A DNA stretch of 64,000 bases, taken from the NCBI RefSeq assembly GCF_018131015.1, contig NZ_JAFCJJ010000002.1, positions 425,725 to 489,724 on the forward strand, given 5' to 3'. Below are positions 43,217 to 52,328 of the stretch, in pieces. This stretch comes from Bradyrhizobium diazoefficiens. Lineage in GTDB: Bacteria; Pseudomonadota; Alphaproteobacteria; Rhizobiales; Xanthobacteraceae. The translations under genes were made by a program, and so were the position numbers. The stretch's first letter is position 1. Every line of letters starts with the position of its first letter. Under the pieces are notes generated by a model. The model saw only the letters and a program-made list of their open reading frames with translations, ran no database searches and was not told the origin of the DNA.

Positions 43217-44911
43217 ATGAGCTGGCTCGCAAATGCGCGGATGGCAATCAAGCTTGCCATCTCGCCCGCCGTCGCCCTGCTGTCACTTGCAATTATCGTC
43301 GCATCAGCTTGTCTCATTCTCCTTTCGCTGCAAAAGGACGTCGACTTCCTGAACGGCACGGCCTTCGTCCGTGTCGAGCGGGTCGACCGGCTCGAGACGG
43401 CGATCGGCCGTGCCAACGGTGCGCTCTACGCCGCAATCGCCATCGCGTCGAACAGCAAGGACGAAAAACTGCGAGCGCAGCGCAACGCCGAAGTGCAAAG
43501 CGCGTTCGCGGACATCCCGGCGGCACTTGCGGCCCTCCAGCAGGTGAGCGAGCCCGGCTCGCTCGACGCCCTGACGGCAGCTCTCGGCAAGTGGCGAAAA
43601 GCCGTCGATGACGTCATCGACCTCCTGAAGGGGGGCGACGTCGCCAACGCCTTCATCTTCATGGACGACGCCACGGCGCAGGGGCAAAACGTCGCAACTG
43701 CGCTCGGCGGCGTCGCGCAGCTGGGCAACCAGGCCCGGCACAACACTTTCGAGGCCATGCGCTCGAGGATGAGCCAGGCCACGTCCGGTTTCCTGATTGC
43801 GGCCGTGGTCGTTTTCCTGCTCGTCGCCGGCAGCAACATGCTGATCGGGCGCGCCATCGCGCGGCCCGTCGTGACCCTCACCGGTGTCATGTCACGCCTT
43901 GCCTCCGGTCAGCTCGACCAGGGCATTCCGGGCGCCGACCGCCGCGACGAGATCGGCGAAATGGCGAAGGCGGTGGAGGTGTTCCGCGACAACGCGGTGG
44001 CCGCGCGGCAGCTCGAGGAAGAGCAACAGCGGATGAATGAAGCCCGAATGCAGCGCGCGGGCCGCATCGAAACGCTGACGGGCACCTTCGAGACCCAGGT
44101 CGGCGAGCTCGTGCAGGCGCTCTCGGCCGCTGCGACCGAGCTGGAGGCCACCGCTGGCACTCTCAGCGGCAATGCAGAGCAGAGCCGGGAGCAGGCTTCC
44201 GCGGTTGCCACCGCGTCGGAGGAGACGTCGAGCAACGTGGAGACGGTTGCGGCAGCGACCGAGGAGCTCTCCAGCTCGAGCCAGGAGATCGGCCGCCAGG
44301 TGGCTCACTCCGCGGAGATCGCGAGCAAGGCGGTCGAGGAGGCGAAGCGCACCGATGCGACGGTGCAGAAGCTTGCGGATGGTGCCGAACAGATCGGCGA
44401 GGTGATTGGGCTCATCCAGGCGATTGCGGCACAGACCAACCTCCTGGCCCTGAACGCGACGATCGAGGCGGCGCGAGCCGGCGAGGCAGGCAAGGGCTTT
44501 GCCGTCGTCGCATCCGAGGTGAAGAGCCTGGCGACGCAGACGGCGAAGGCGACGGAACAGATCTCCACGGAGATCACCGGTATCCGGGACGTCACGGCGG
44601 AGGCGGTGACGGCGATCCGCGGCATCGTCGGCACGATCTCCGACATCAACCGGATCGCCACGGAGGTGGCCTCCGCCATCACGCAACAGCGCGAGGCGAC
44701 TCACGAGATCGCCCGCAGCGTCCAGGAGGCCTCGCGCGGGTCCCAGCAGGTGTCCGCGAACATCGTGGTCGTCACCCGGGCTTCCGGGTCGATCGGTGAT
44801 GCTGCGGGTCAGGTGCTCGGTGCCGCAACCGAGCTCGCCGCGCAGTCCTGCCAGCTCCAGAAACGCGTGGACGAATTCGTCGCCTCGACGAAGGCGGTCA
44901 GGTATTCGTGA
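43217..44911 (+). CDS. Methyl-accepting chemotaxis protein
   Basis: The protein has 564 residues. It has a membrane helix near the N-terminus ([24 protein letters not shown]), a four-helix-bundle type periplasmic region (residues 40-185), and a second helix ([20 protein letters not shown]). A HAMP domain ([19 protein letters not shown]) and a long cytoplasmic coiled coil follow, with the signalling tip [44 protein letters not shown]. No CheR-binding pentapeptide is present at the end. It is cotranscribed with the Cache protein. It starts ATG 43217. Confidence 0.94.
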   Translation: MSWLANARMAIKLAISPAVALLSLAIIVASACLILLSLQKDVDFLNGTAFVRVERVDRLETAIGRANGALYAAIAIASNSKDEKLRAQRNAEVQSAFADIPAALAALQQVSEPGSLDALTAALGKWRKAVDDVIDLLKGGDVANAFIFMDDATAQGQNVATALGGVAQLGNQARHNTFEAMRSRMSQATSGFLIAAVVVFLLVAGSNMLIGRAIARPVVTLTGVMSRLASGQLDQGIPGADRRDEIGEMAKAVEVFRDNAVAARQLEEEQQRMNEARMQRAGRIETLTGTFETQVGELVQALSAAATELEATAGTLSGNAEQSREQASAVATASEETSSNVETVAAATEELSSSSQEIGRQVAHSAEIASKAVEEAKRTDATVQKLADGAEQIGEVIGLIQAIAAQTNLLALNATIEAARAGEAGKGFAVVASEVKSLATQTAKATEQISTEITGIRDVTAEAVTAIRGIVGTISDINRIATEVASAITQQREATHEIARSVQEASRGSQQVSANIVVVTRASGSIGDAAGQVLGAATELAAQSCQLQKRVDEFVASTKAVRYS

Positions 44912-45050
44912 CCGAGATGCGCTCCGTCGGCTGAAGAGACAGGTCAGGCCTGCGGGCGCGACCCCTGTCACCGGACCGTCCCGCTGTTGACAAGCACCCC
45001 CGCGTCCGCCACTCGGGGCGCATCGAAATCTGTGGCGGATTCTCAAAAGC

Positions 45051-46304
45051 GTGACCGGACAGGCAGTACCAGAGCGGCCCGTTTCAGCCCATCCGCCGGT
45101 CACGGCCGGCCAGCTTCTTAAGCACCGCGCCTTCCTGTTCTTCCTGCTCTCGCGCAGCCTGTCGCGCTTCTCCAGCCAGATCGCGGCGGTCGCGATCGGC
45201 TGGCAGATCTACGACCTCACCGGCTCGGCCTTCGACCTCGGCATGGTCGGCCTCGTGCAGTTCCTGCCCACGGCGCTGCTGGTGTTCGTCGCCGGCCACG
45301 CCGCCGACCGCTTCGAGCGCAAGCGCGTGGTCCAGCTCTGCCAGCTCGTGGAGGCCGCGACCGCGCTCTATCTCGGCATCATCACCTATGTCGGCGCGGT
45401 CGGCGAGGTGCAGATTTTCGTGGCGACTTTCGTGCTCGGCATCGCCGGCGCCTTCGAGAGCCCGACCACGGCGGCGCTGCTGCCGCTGATCGCGCCGCAG
45501 GGCTCGCTGCAGCGCGCCACCGCCGTGTCGAGCGGCGCGGCGCAGGTCGCGACCATCACGGGACCTGCGCTCGGCGGCCTTGCCTACGCGATCGCGCCGC
45601 ATCTCGCCTATGCATTGATGCTGCTGTTCTGGATTCTTGGGATGATCCTGACCGGCTTCATCCGGCCGCGGCCGCAGGCGGTCGCCGGGGAAGGGACGGA
45701 GGCGGACAACATCTTTGCCGGCGTGCGCTTCATCCGCAATAGTCCGGCGATCCTCGGCACCATCTCGCTCGACCTGTTCGCGGTGCTGTTCGGCGGCGTC
45801 GTCGCGCTGTTGCCGATCTATGCCCGCGACATCCTGCAGACCGGCCCGGTCGGGCTCGGCGTGCTCAGGGCCGCGCCCGCCGTCGGCGCGCTTTTGATGA
45901 CCATGGTGCTGGCGCGCCACGCCATCACGCGGCATGTGGGCCTGCGCATGTTCCAGGCGGTGATCGTGTTCGGGCTTGCTACGATTGTGTTCGCGCTGTC
46001 GTCCTGGATGTGGCTGTCGGTGCTCGCGCTCGCCGTGCTCGGCGCGGCCGACACGATCAGCGTCGTGATCCGCTTCTCGCTGGTGCAGCTTGCCACCCCC
46101 GACGAGATGCGAGGCCGGGTCGGCGCGGTGAACTTCCTGTTCATCAATGCCTCGAACCAGCTCGGCCAGTTCGAGAGCGGCCTCACCGCCGCCCTGTTCG
46201 GCGCCATGCCCGCCGCCGTGCTCGGCGGCGTCTGCACGGTGGCGGTGGCGCTGCTCTGGATGAAGCTGTTCCCGAGCCTGCGGAAGGTGGAGAGTCTGGA
46301 GTAG
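45051..46304 (+). CDS. MFS transporter (EntS-like exporter)
   Basis: The protein has 417 residues with twelve membrane helices. Typical MFS_3 features are the loop 2-3 motif GHAADRFERKRV and VQFLPTALLVFVAG, then TIMGPALGGLAY-like TITGPALGGLAYAI. It starts with GTG at 45051 because the first ATG downstream would remove the N-terminal helix; there is no clear ribosome site. EntS exports enterobactin, but many relatives export other compounds and no siderophore genes are here. The gene stands alone. Confidence 0.88.
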   Translation: MTGQAVPERPVSAHPPVTAGQLLKHRAFLFFLLSRSLSRFSSQIAAVAIGWQIYDLTGSAFDLGMVGLVQFLPTALLVFVAGHAADRFERKRVVQLCQLVEAATALYLGIITYVGAVGEVQIFVATFVLGIAGAFESPTTAALLPLIAPQGSLQRATAVSSGAAQVATITGPALGGLAYAIAPHLAYALMLLFWILGMILTGFIRPRPQAVAGEGTEADNIFAGVRFIRNSPAILGTISLDLFAVLFGGVVALLPIYARDILQTGPVGLGVLRAAPAVGALLMTMVLARHAITRHVGLRMFQAVIVFGLATIVFALSSWMWLSVLALAVLGAADTISVVIRFSLVQLATPDEMRGRVGAVNFLFINASNQLGQFESGLTAALFGAMPAAVLGGVCTVAVALLWMKLFPSLRKVESLE

Positions 46305-46312
46305 CGGAAGGC

Positions 46313-46450
46313 CTCGTGTCCCGGACGCGGTGCAGCGCGTAGCGGTGCGCCGCTGAGCCGGGACCCAGAAAGCCAAGAACGAGATCGCGGAGGCATGGGC
46401 CCCGGCTCAGCAGCGCGTCATTGCATGCCGCGCTGCGTCCGGGGCACGAG
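46313..46450. repeat. Palindromic intergenic repeat, family D
   Basis: It is bounded by CTCGTGTCCCGGACGC and the inverted GCGTCCGGGGCACGAG, with internal GAGCCGGGACCCA and GGGCCCCGGCTC arms. It fills the gap between the MFS gene and the convergent SDR gene. It has the form of common Bradyrhizobium intergenic palindromes. Confidence 0.8.
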
Positions 46451-46458
46451 AGCGGCCG

Positions 46459-47217
46459 CTAGCCCCGGCCGACGAACGGCATCTTGCTCGCCATCACCGT
46501 CATGAACAGCACGTTGGCATCGAGCGGCAGGCCGGCCATGTAGGCGACGGCATCGCCGACGGCCTTCGCATCCATGCGCGGCTCGTGCTTGGTGGTGCCG
46601 TCCGGCTGCAGCACGCCGGGGCCGTTGACCATGCGGTCGGTCATGGGGGTGGCGGCATTGCCGATGTCGACCTGGCCGACCGCGATGTCATACATGCGGC
46701 CGTCGAGGTTGGAGGCCCGGGTGAGGCCGGTGATGGCGTGCTTGGTCGAGGTGTAGGCGGCCGAGAACGGCCGCGGCGCATGCGCCGAGATCGAGCCGTT
46801 GTTGATGATGCGGCCGCCGCGCGGGCTCTGGTCCTTCATGATGCGGAAGGCGTGCTGGGTGCAGAGGAACGGGCCGGTGAGGTTGGTGTTCACCACCGCC
46901 TGCCACTGCTCGAGGCCGAGGTCCTCGAAGTTCACGGGCGGGGCGCCCATGCCGGCATTGTTGAAGAGAACGTCGAGGCGGCCGTAGGTGTCCTTCACCT
47001 TGGCGAACAGCGCGGCGATCTGGTCCGGCTTGGTCATGTCGGCGGTGACGCACAGGCTCTTGCCCGCCGGACCGAGCTTCGCCGTCTCCTCCAGCATCTC
47101 CTTCCGGCGGCCGACCAGCACCACGGTGAAGCCGGCGTTCATCAGCGCCAGCGCGGCCGCGCGTCCGACACCGGTGCCGGCGCCCGTCACCACCGCGATC
47201 TTGTTTGCTTCGCTCAT
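46459..47217 (-). CDS. Short-chain dehydrogenase/reductase (classical SDR)
   Basis: The protein has 252 residues. The cofactor motif is [12 protein letters not shown] (residues 9-20), then [11 protein letters not shown], the catalytic serine in [10 protein letters not shown] and the YTSTK catalytic pair. ADMT after the second strand and GRRKE after the first suggest NADP preference. The substrate is unknown. It lies 24 bases after the Anbu gene on the same strand and may be a loosely attached last gene of that operon. Confidence 0.93.
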   Translation of the reverse strand: MSEANKIAVVTGAGTGVGRAAALALMNAGFTVVLVGRRKEMLEETAKLGPAGKSLCVTADMTKPDQIAALFAKVKDTYGRLDVLFNNAGMGAPPVNFEDLGLEQWQAVVNTNLTGPFLCTQHAFRIMKDQSPRGGRIINNGSISAHAPRPFSAAYTSTKHAITGLTRASNLDGRMYDIAVGQVDIGNAATPMTDRMVNGPGVLQPDGTTKHEPRMDAKAVGDAVAYMAGLPLDANVLFMTVMASKMPFVGRG

Positions 47218-47241
47218 CGTTTCCTGCCTTTTCTGTTGTTG

Positions 47242-48000
47242 TCAGGTTTTTGGTTCTTTGTCGTTCTTATAGGGCGGGCGCGGGATGTTCTGGTGCGCCG
47301 CGCGCAACGCCGCCGACCAGCGCGAGCGCAGGTCGTGGAAATAGGGCTCGCCCGCCTCGATGCGATGGTTGAGATCGGCGTCGCAGGCGTCCGAGCGCAC
47401 CACGAGCACGTCGATCGGCAGGCCGACGCCGAGATTGGAGCGCATGGTCGAGTCCATCGAGATCAGGCCGGTCTTCAGCGCCTCGTAGAGCTCGACGTCG
47501 TAATGCATGGCGCGGTCGAGCACCGGCTTGCCGTATTTGTGCTCGCCGATCTGCAGGTAGGGCGTGTCGGTGGTGCACTCGATGAAATTGCCGGCGGTGT
47601 AGACCATGAACAGGCGCATGCGCGCGCCCTTGATCTGGCCGCCGAACAGGAAGGAGACGTCGAAGGAGACATCCTCGGATTTCAGTGCCGGGCCCTCGGT
47701 CGCATGCACGGCCCGGATCGCGCGGCCGATGCGCTGGGCGGCCTGGAACATGGTCGGCGCGTTCATCAGCGTCTCGAGCTCGCCCGTATCGGGGTCTTCG
47801 AGGCCTTCGGTCAGCGTCGAGAGCACCGACTGGCTGATGGCGAGGTTGCCGGCGCTGGCGATGGCCATGATGCGCTCGCCGGGATTGGCGAAGATGTGCA
47901 GCTTGCGGAAGGTGGAGACGTTGTCGAGGCCGGCATTGGTGCGGGTGTCGGCGATCATGACCAGACCGTCCCGAACCAGGATTCCACAACAATAGGTCAT
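47242..48000 (-). CDS. Anbu, bacterial proteasome-like beta-subunit
   Basis: The protein has 252 residues, the usual Anbu length. MTYCCGILVRDGLVMIADTRTNAGLDN starts with Met-Thr, so after Met removal Thr is the N-terminal nucleophile; Asp18 and Lys33 (Met1 numbering) are the other catalytic residues. SFLFGGQIKGARMRLFMVYTAGNFIE and later GLISMDSTMRSNLGVGLPIDVLVV complete the family. Anbu assembles into open helical rings, unlike the stacked HslV proteasome, and no partner unfoldase is known. It is cotranscribed in direction with ATP-grasp, alpha-E and transglutaminase genes, the standard Anbu neighbourhood. Confidence 0.93.
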   Translation of the reverse strand: MTYCCGILVRDGLVMIADTRTNAGLDNVSTFRKLHIFANPGERIMAIASAGNLAISQSVLSTLTEGLEDPDTGELETLMNAPTMFQAAQRIGRAIRAVHATEGPALKSEDVSFDVSFLFGGQIKGARMRLFMVYTAGNFIECTTDTPYLQIGEHKYGKPVLDRAMHYDVELYEALKTGLISMDSTMRSNLGVGLPIDVLVVRSDACDADLNHRIEAGEPYFHDLRSRWSAALRAAHQNIPRPPYKNDKEPKT

Positions 48001-48166
48001 TTCCGATCCCCGAACGCGTTAGCGCGAAATTACTAGCCAATTTCGCCGGCCGCTCCAACCCCCATTCCCGCGCTGACGCGGTTGAAACAGGGATTGCGAG
48101 TCCGGAATGCCGCTCTTCATGGTGAGGGGGAGCGTCTCTTGGCTCCGCGGCTGCGACTGCCGAGTT

Positions 48167-48574
48167 TCAATCGGCGGCATCGACGAGAAACGCCTCGTCG
48201 ACGGCTACGCCGAGCGCCGTGACCAGCCGGTTCGTCTCCGCGGCCATGCCGACGATGGCGAGCATCTCGCCATATTCCGCCTCGGTCATGCCCTTGGCCC
48301 GCGCGGCGGCGGTGTGCGAATGGATGCAGTAGCTGCAGCCGTGCGCGATCGAAACCGCGACATAGAGCATTTCCTTGACCTTGGGATCGAGCGCGCCCGG
48401 AGCCATCACCTCCTTGATGCTCTCCCAGGTCCGCCGCAGCGTCTTCGGATCATGCGCCAGCGCGCGCCAGAAATTATTGACGAAATCCGACTTCCGCACC
48501 TTGCGGATATCGTTGAAGACGGCGCGCGCCTCGGCGGAGAGTTCATCGTCCGAAAGCAGCTTTACGGTCGCCAT
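48167..48574 (-). CDS. AhpD-like/carboxymuconolactone decarboxylase family protein
   Basis: The protein has 135 residues. The redox motif HGCSYCIHSHTAAARAKGMTEAEY carries CxxC followed by His, as in AhpD-type alkylhydroperoxidases; DFVNNFWRALAHDPKTLRRTW precedes it. It could reduce peroxides through the Cys pair. ATG 48574 is chosen; the longer upstream frame is Arg/Ala-rich and non-coding in character. It lies between transglutaminase and Anbu on the same strand, which is not part of the usual core Anbu set, so it may be a local addition. Confidence 0.9.
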   Translation of the reverse strand: MATVKLLSDDELSAEARAVFNDIRKVRKSDFVNNFWRALAHDPKTLRRTWESIKEVMAPGALDPKVKEMLYVAVSIAHGCSYCIHSHTAAARAKGMTEAEYGEMLAIVGMAAETNRLVTALGVAVDEAFLVDAAD

Positions 48575-48662
48575 GGGATACCTCGCGGGTCTGAGCTGGC
48601 CCTCCAACATAGCACGCCTCATGTGGTGGGCCGGTGGCGCCACGTGACAGGTGCGGCCGCGC

Positions 48663-49511
48663 CTAGCTCTGCCGCTGGGATTGCGACTGCGATTGCCCGC
48701 CGCGGCCGGCCTGCTCGACCTTGACCGCCACGCTGAGCGTCTCCGTGCCGCCGCCGTAGCGGGTGCCGCGCACGGGGGCTGCGCCGAGATAGTCGAGCCC
48801 GATCGCGACCCGGACATGGGCCTCCGTGGTGCAGATGCAGTTGGCGGGATCGAAGCCGACCCAGCCGAGATCGGGCACGTAAGCCTCCGCCCAGGCGTGG
48901 CCGGCCTCCTGATGCACCGTGCCGTCGGAGCGCAGGAAGTGGCCGGAGACGAAGCGCGCCGGCACGCCGCCGGTGCGGGCGCCGGCGATGAAGATGTGCG
49001 CGTAGTCCTGGCAGACGCCGCGCTTGAGCGAAAACGCTTCCGCCGCCGACGTTCCGCTGTTGGTCGGGTCCTCGTCGAAGGTCATGTGCTCGCTGATCTC
49101 GCTCATCAGCCTGTGCAAAAAGCCCAGCGTGTCGCTTCCCGCCTCGCCGCGCAGCTGGCGCGCCACCGTCGCCATCGCGGGGTTGGCGGCGGTGAGGTCG
49201 GTCGACCGCAAAAACATTCCGGCCGGAAAGCGCTCGTCGGCATCGCGCAGCACGCCGCCGGTGTCGTGGGTCTCGATCAGGCCCTCTGCGGTGATCTGGA
49301 TGTCGCCGACGGGTCCGCAGGACAGCACATGGGTGACGTTGCCGAAGGCGTCCTCATGGGTGTCGAGCTTGGTGTCGGTCGAGACGTCGATCTGCCACTC
49401 CGCCACATATTGCCCGTCATGGCTGGACGGCGTCATGCGCAGGATCTGGATCACGCTGGTGGCCGGCGGCTCGTAGCGATAGGTCGTGGTGTGGTGGATT
49501 CGCAGGCGCAT
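48663..49511 (-). CDS. Transglutaminase-like cysteine protease of Anbu locus
   Basis: The protein has 282 residues. The N-terminal part (MRLRIHHTTTYRYEPPATSVIQILRMTP) is the bacterial transglutaminase-like N-terminal domain; the core has catalytic Cys167 (KRGVCQDYAHIFIAG), His205 (EAGHAWAEAYV) and Asp221 (GFDPANC). Such proteins are predicted peptidases or amide-bond transferases. With alpha-E and ATP-grasp proteins they form a conserved cluster linked to synthesis and processing of peptide or amino-acid amides. The C-terminal tail is a Gly/Gln/Ser repeat (GGQSQSQSQRQS). ATG 49511 fits the family start. Confidence 0.93.
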   Translation of the reverse strand: MRLRIHHTTTYRYEPPATSVIQILRMTPSSHDGQYVAEWQIDVSTDTKLDTHEDAFGNVTHVLSCGPVGDIQITAEGLIETHDTGGVLRDADERFPAGMFLRSTDLTAANPAMATVARQLRGEAGSDTLGFLHRLMSEISEHMTFDEDPTNSGTSAAEAFSLKRGVCQDYAHIFIAGARTGGVPARFVSGHFLRSDGTVHQEAGHAWAEAYVPDLGWVGFDPANCICTTEAHVRVAIGLDYLGAAPVRGTRYGGGTETLSVAVKVEQAGRGGQSQSQSQRQS

Positions 49512-49561
49512 GGTGGACCGTGCAGTTAGTGGTTGGGCCCGAATGGCTACCGCGAGGGAAC

Positions 49562-49653
49562 TCGTCATGCCCGGGCTTGTCCCGGGCATCCACGCTCTTT
49601 CCTGTACGCGGAAGCAAGAACGTGGATGGCCGGGACAAGCCCGGCCATGACGA
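49562..49653. repeat. Palindromic intergenic repeat, family A (second copy)
   Basis: It shares TCGTCATGCCCGGGCTTGTCCC at its left and CCGGGACAAGCCCGGCCATGACGA-type arms at its right with the copy at 2146-2269. It lies between the alpha-E and transglutaminase genes, inside the otherwise continuous Anbu locus, so it could attenuate transcription between them. Confidence 0.85.
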
Positions 49654-49679
49654 TATCCCGTTTCGTCAGTCGGTGGACA

Positions 49680-50624
49680 TCAGATCAAGTACTGCTTCGT
49701 GATGATTTCGCCCAGCCTGGAATTGTCCGCGATGAACTCCTGGATGAATTCATGCACGCCATGCTGGAAGATGTCGTTCATGTTGCTGTGCTCGAGCCGG
49801 TTGCGGATGCCGCGGGCGTGGCGCTGGGCCGGGCCCTGGCGGCCATAGGCGACGCCGATCTGGTCGAGGTTGCGCACGAGATTGCCGTAGCAGCTTGCGA
49901 GCGAGCGCGGCAGCGTGTCGTTGAGGATGAGCAGGTCCGCGATCAGCCACGGCTTCAGCGTCTCGCGATAGACCCAGTGATAGGCCGTCAGCGCCGAGAC
50001 CGAGCGCAGGATCGAGCTCCACTGGTAGAAATCGAGCGGGCCGCCGACATGCTCCGCTTCCGGCAAAAGCACGTGGTACTTCACGTCGAGAATCCGCGCG
50101 GTGTTGTCGGCGCGCTCCAGATGCACGCCCATCCGCGAGAACCAGTAGGCGTCGTTGCGCAGCATGGTCCGGTAGGCCGAGCCGTCGAAGCGCAGCGAGG
50201 TCTCCTGCACGAAGCGCAGGAATTTTGCGAGGTCCTCGCGCGTCGAGGTGCCCTTGCTCCAGACCGCCTGGAGCTCGATCCAGGCCGAATTGATGGTGTC
50301 CCACATCTCGCTGGTGAGCGCCGTGCGCACCGAGCGCGAGTTCAGCCGCGCCGCCTCGATGCAGTTGCGGATCGAGGACGGGTTGTTCGGCGAGAAGGAG
50401 AGGTATTCGACGACGTTGTCCTCGTTGGCTTCCTCATAGGCCTGGTAGAAGCTCGCGGCGACGCCGGCGGTAAGCAGCGCCGAGTCCCATTCATTGGTCT
50501 TGCCGACATAGGCGGCGGGCAGCGCGGTGACGCGCAGCGTCGCATCGATGGTGCGCGCGAGGTATTCGGCCCTTTCGACGTAGCGGGCGAGCCAGTAGAG
50601 GTTTTCGGCGGTGCGCGACAGCAT
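49680..50624 (-). CDS. Alpha-E domain protein of Anbu locus
   Basis: The protein has 314 residues, nearly all helical. MLSRTAENLYWLARYVERAEYLARTIDATLRV is the alpha-E hallmark, with ARLNSRSVRTALTSEMWDTIN, DAYWFSRMGVHLERADNTARILDVKYH and LPRSLASCYGNL. The family occurs with circularly permuted ATP-grasp proteins and is proposed to assist amide ligation; no activity is proven. It follows the ATP-grasp gene by four bases, so the two are translated together. Confidence 0.95.
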   Translation of the reverse strand: MLSRTAENLYWLARYVERAEYLARTIDATLRVTALPAAYVGKTNEWDSALLTAGVAASFYQAYEEANEDNVVEYLSFSPNNPSSIRNCIEAARLNSRSVRTALTSEMWDTINSAWIELQAVWSKGTSTREDLAKFLRFVQETSLRFDGSAYRTMLRNDAYWFSRMGVHLERADNTARILDVKYHVLLPEAEHVGGPLDFYQWSSILRSVSALTAYHWVYRETLKPWLIADLLILNDTLPRSLASCYGNLVRNLDQIGVAYGRQGPAQRHARGIRNRLEHSNMNDIFQHGVHEFIQEFIADNSRLGEIITKQYLI

Positions 50625-50628
50625 CTCT

Positions 50629-52047
50629 CTACTCGTCCAGGATCCAGGTGTCTTTGGTGCCGCCGCCCTGGCTCGAATTCACCACCAGCGAACCTTCCTT
50701 CAGCGCAACGCGGGTGAGGCCGCCGGGAACGATGGTGGTGCCCTTGCTGCCGGTGAGCACGAAGGGCCTTAAGTCCACGTGGCGCGGGGCAAGGCCGGCC
50801 GCGGTGCAGGTCGGACAGGTCGAGAGCGCCAGCGTCGGCTGCGCGATGAAACCTTCCGGCTCGCGCTTGAGCTTCTCGCGGAAGGCCTCGATGGTCGCCT
50901 TGGTTGCGGCCGGGCCGATCAGCATGCCGTAACCGCCGGAGCCGTGCACCTCCTTGACGACGAGATCGCCGAGATTGTCCAGCACATAGGCGAGGTCCTT
51001 GGGCTCGCGGCAGCGCCATGTCGGCACGTTCTTCAGGATCGGCTCCTCGCCGAGATAGAACTGCACGATGTCGGGCATATAGGAGTAGATCGCCTTGTCG
51101 TCGGCGATGCCTGTGCCGACCGCGTTGGCGAGCGTGATGTTGCCGGCGGCATAGGCCGACATCAGCCCGGGCACGCCGAGCACGGAATCGGGGCGGAAGG
51201 TGAGGGGATCGAGGAAATCGTCGTCGACGCGGCGATAGATCACGTCGACCCGCTTCATGCCCTCGGTGGTCCGCATGAACACTTCGTTGTTCTTGACGAC
51301 GAGGTCGCGGCCCTCGACCAGCTCGATGCCGAGCTTGTCGGCGAGGAAGGAGTGCTCGTAATAGGCGGAGTTGTAGACGCCGGGCGTGAGCAGCGCCACC
51401 GTCGGCTCGCTCGAGGCGCTGTGCGGGGCGACCGAGCGAAGCGCGGCGAGCAGTTCGTCCGGATAGCGTTCCACCGGCGCCACCCTGTGGCGGGCGAACA
51501 GATCCGGAAACAGCCGCATCATGATCTCGCGGTTTTCCAGCATGTAGGACACGCCCGAGGGGGTTCGTGCATTGTCCTCCAGCACGATGAAATCCTCGGC
51601 GTCGACGCGGACGATGTCGATGCCGGCGATGTGCACGTAGACGTCGTGCGGTACCTCTTGGCCGTTCATCTCGGGCCGGAACACCGGGTTCTGGAAGATC
51701 AAATCGTCCGGCACGATCCCGGCGCGGAGGATGTCGCGGCCGTGGTAGATGTCGCGCAGGAACATGTTGAGCGCGCGCACCCGCTGCTTCAGGCCCTTCT
51801 CCAGCAGCGTCCATTCCTTGCCGGACATGATCCGCGGGATCACGTCGAAGGGGATCAGGCGCTCGGTGGACTCAGTATCGCCGTACACGGCGAAGGTGAT
51901 GCCGATCCGGCGGAACAGCAGCTCGGCCTCCTGGCGGCGATAGTCGAGCGCCTCGGGCGGCGTCTCCCTGAGCCAGCGCGCCAGCTCCCGATAGGCGGGG
52001 CGAAGGTCCCCGCCGGGGATATTCATCTCGTCGAACGCGACTGCCAT
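50629..52047 (-). CDS. Circularly permuted type 2 ATP-grasp protein of Anbu locus
   Basis: The protein has 472 residues. Typical blocks are IPFDVIPRIMSGKEWTLLEKGLKQRVRALNMFLRDIYH, DIVRVDAEDFIVLEDNARTPSGVSYMLENR, LLTPGVYNSAYYEHSFLAD, ITLANAVGTGIADDKAIYSYMP and the ATP loop VVKEVHGSGGYGMLIGP. The order of the ATP-grasp halves is swapped. These are predicted ligases joining amino acids or making peptide tags. ATG 52047 fits the family start. It is the first gene of the Anbu locus, divergent from the CinA-N gene. Confidence 0.95.
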   Translation of the reverse strand: MAVAFDEMNIPGGDLRPAYRELARWLRETPPEALDYRRQEAELLFRRIGITFAVYGDTESTERLIPFDVIPRIMSGKEWTLLEKGLKQRVRALNMFLRDIYHGRDILRAGIVPDDLIFQNPVFRPEMNGQEVPHDVYVHIAGIDIVRVDAEDFIVLEDNARTPSGVSYMLENREIMMRLFPDLFARHRVAPVERYPDELLAALRSVAPHSASSEPTVALLTPGVYNSAYYEHSFLADKLGIELVEGRDLVVKNNEVFMRTTEGMKRVDVIYRRVDDDFLDPLTFRPDSVLGVPGLMSAYAAGNITLANAVGTGIADDKAIYSYMPDIVQFYLGEEPILKNVPTWRCREPKDLAYVLDNLGDLVVKEVHGSGGYGMLIGPAATKATIEAFREKLKREPEGFIAQPTLALSTCPTCTAAGLAPRHVDLRPFVLTGSKGTTIVPGGLTRVALKEGSLVVNSSQGGGTKDTWILDE

Positions 52048-52328
52048 AGATCCCGACTGTTCTCCCCAGGCATTGCGCCAATGGATAGGCCGGTGAGGTC
52101 CAGCTGCAGACCGCAACGTCCTGTGGTCATGCCCGCAAGAGTGCATGACTTTGTGAGGTGGTAGCAAGGGGCGGGCCAGCGCGATAAGCATGGGGAGAGG
52201 GCATTTGCCGGCGATGGCTGGCGGCTTGCCTGAAAAAATGGCTGAGGACTGCTTATTTCGGCAGCAAAACCGCGTGACTTCAACGCGTTACCTCGGCAAA
52301 GTCGGAGCATTGGTGAGGGACTTCGGGC

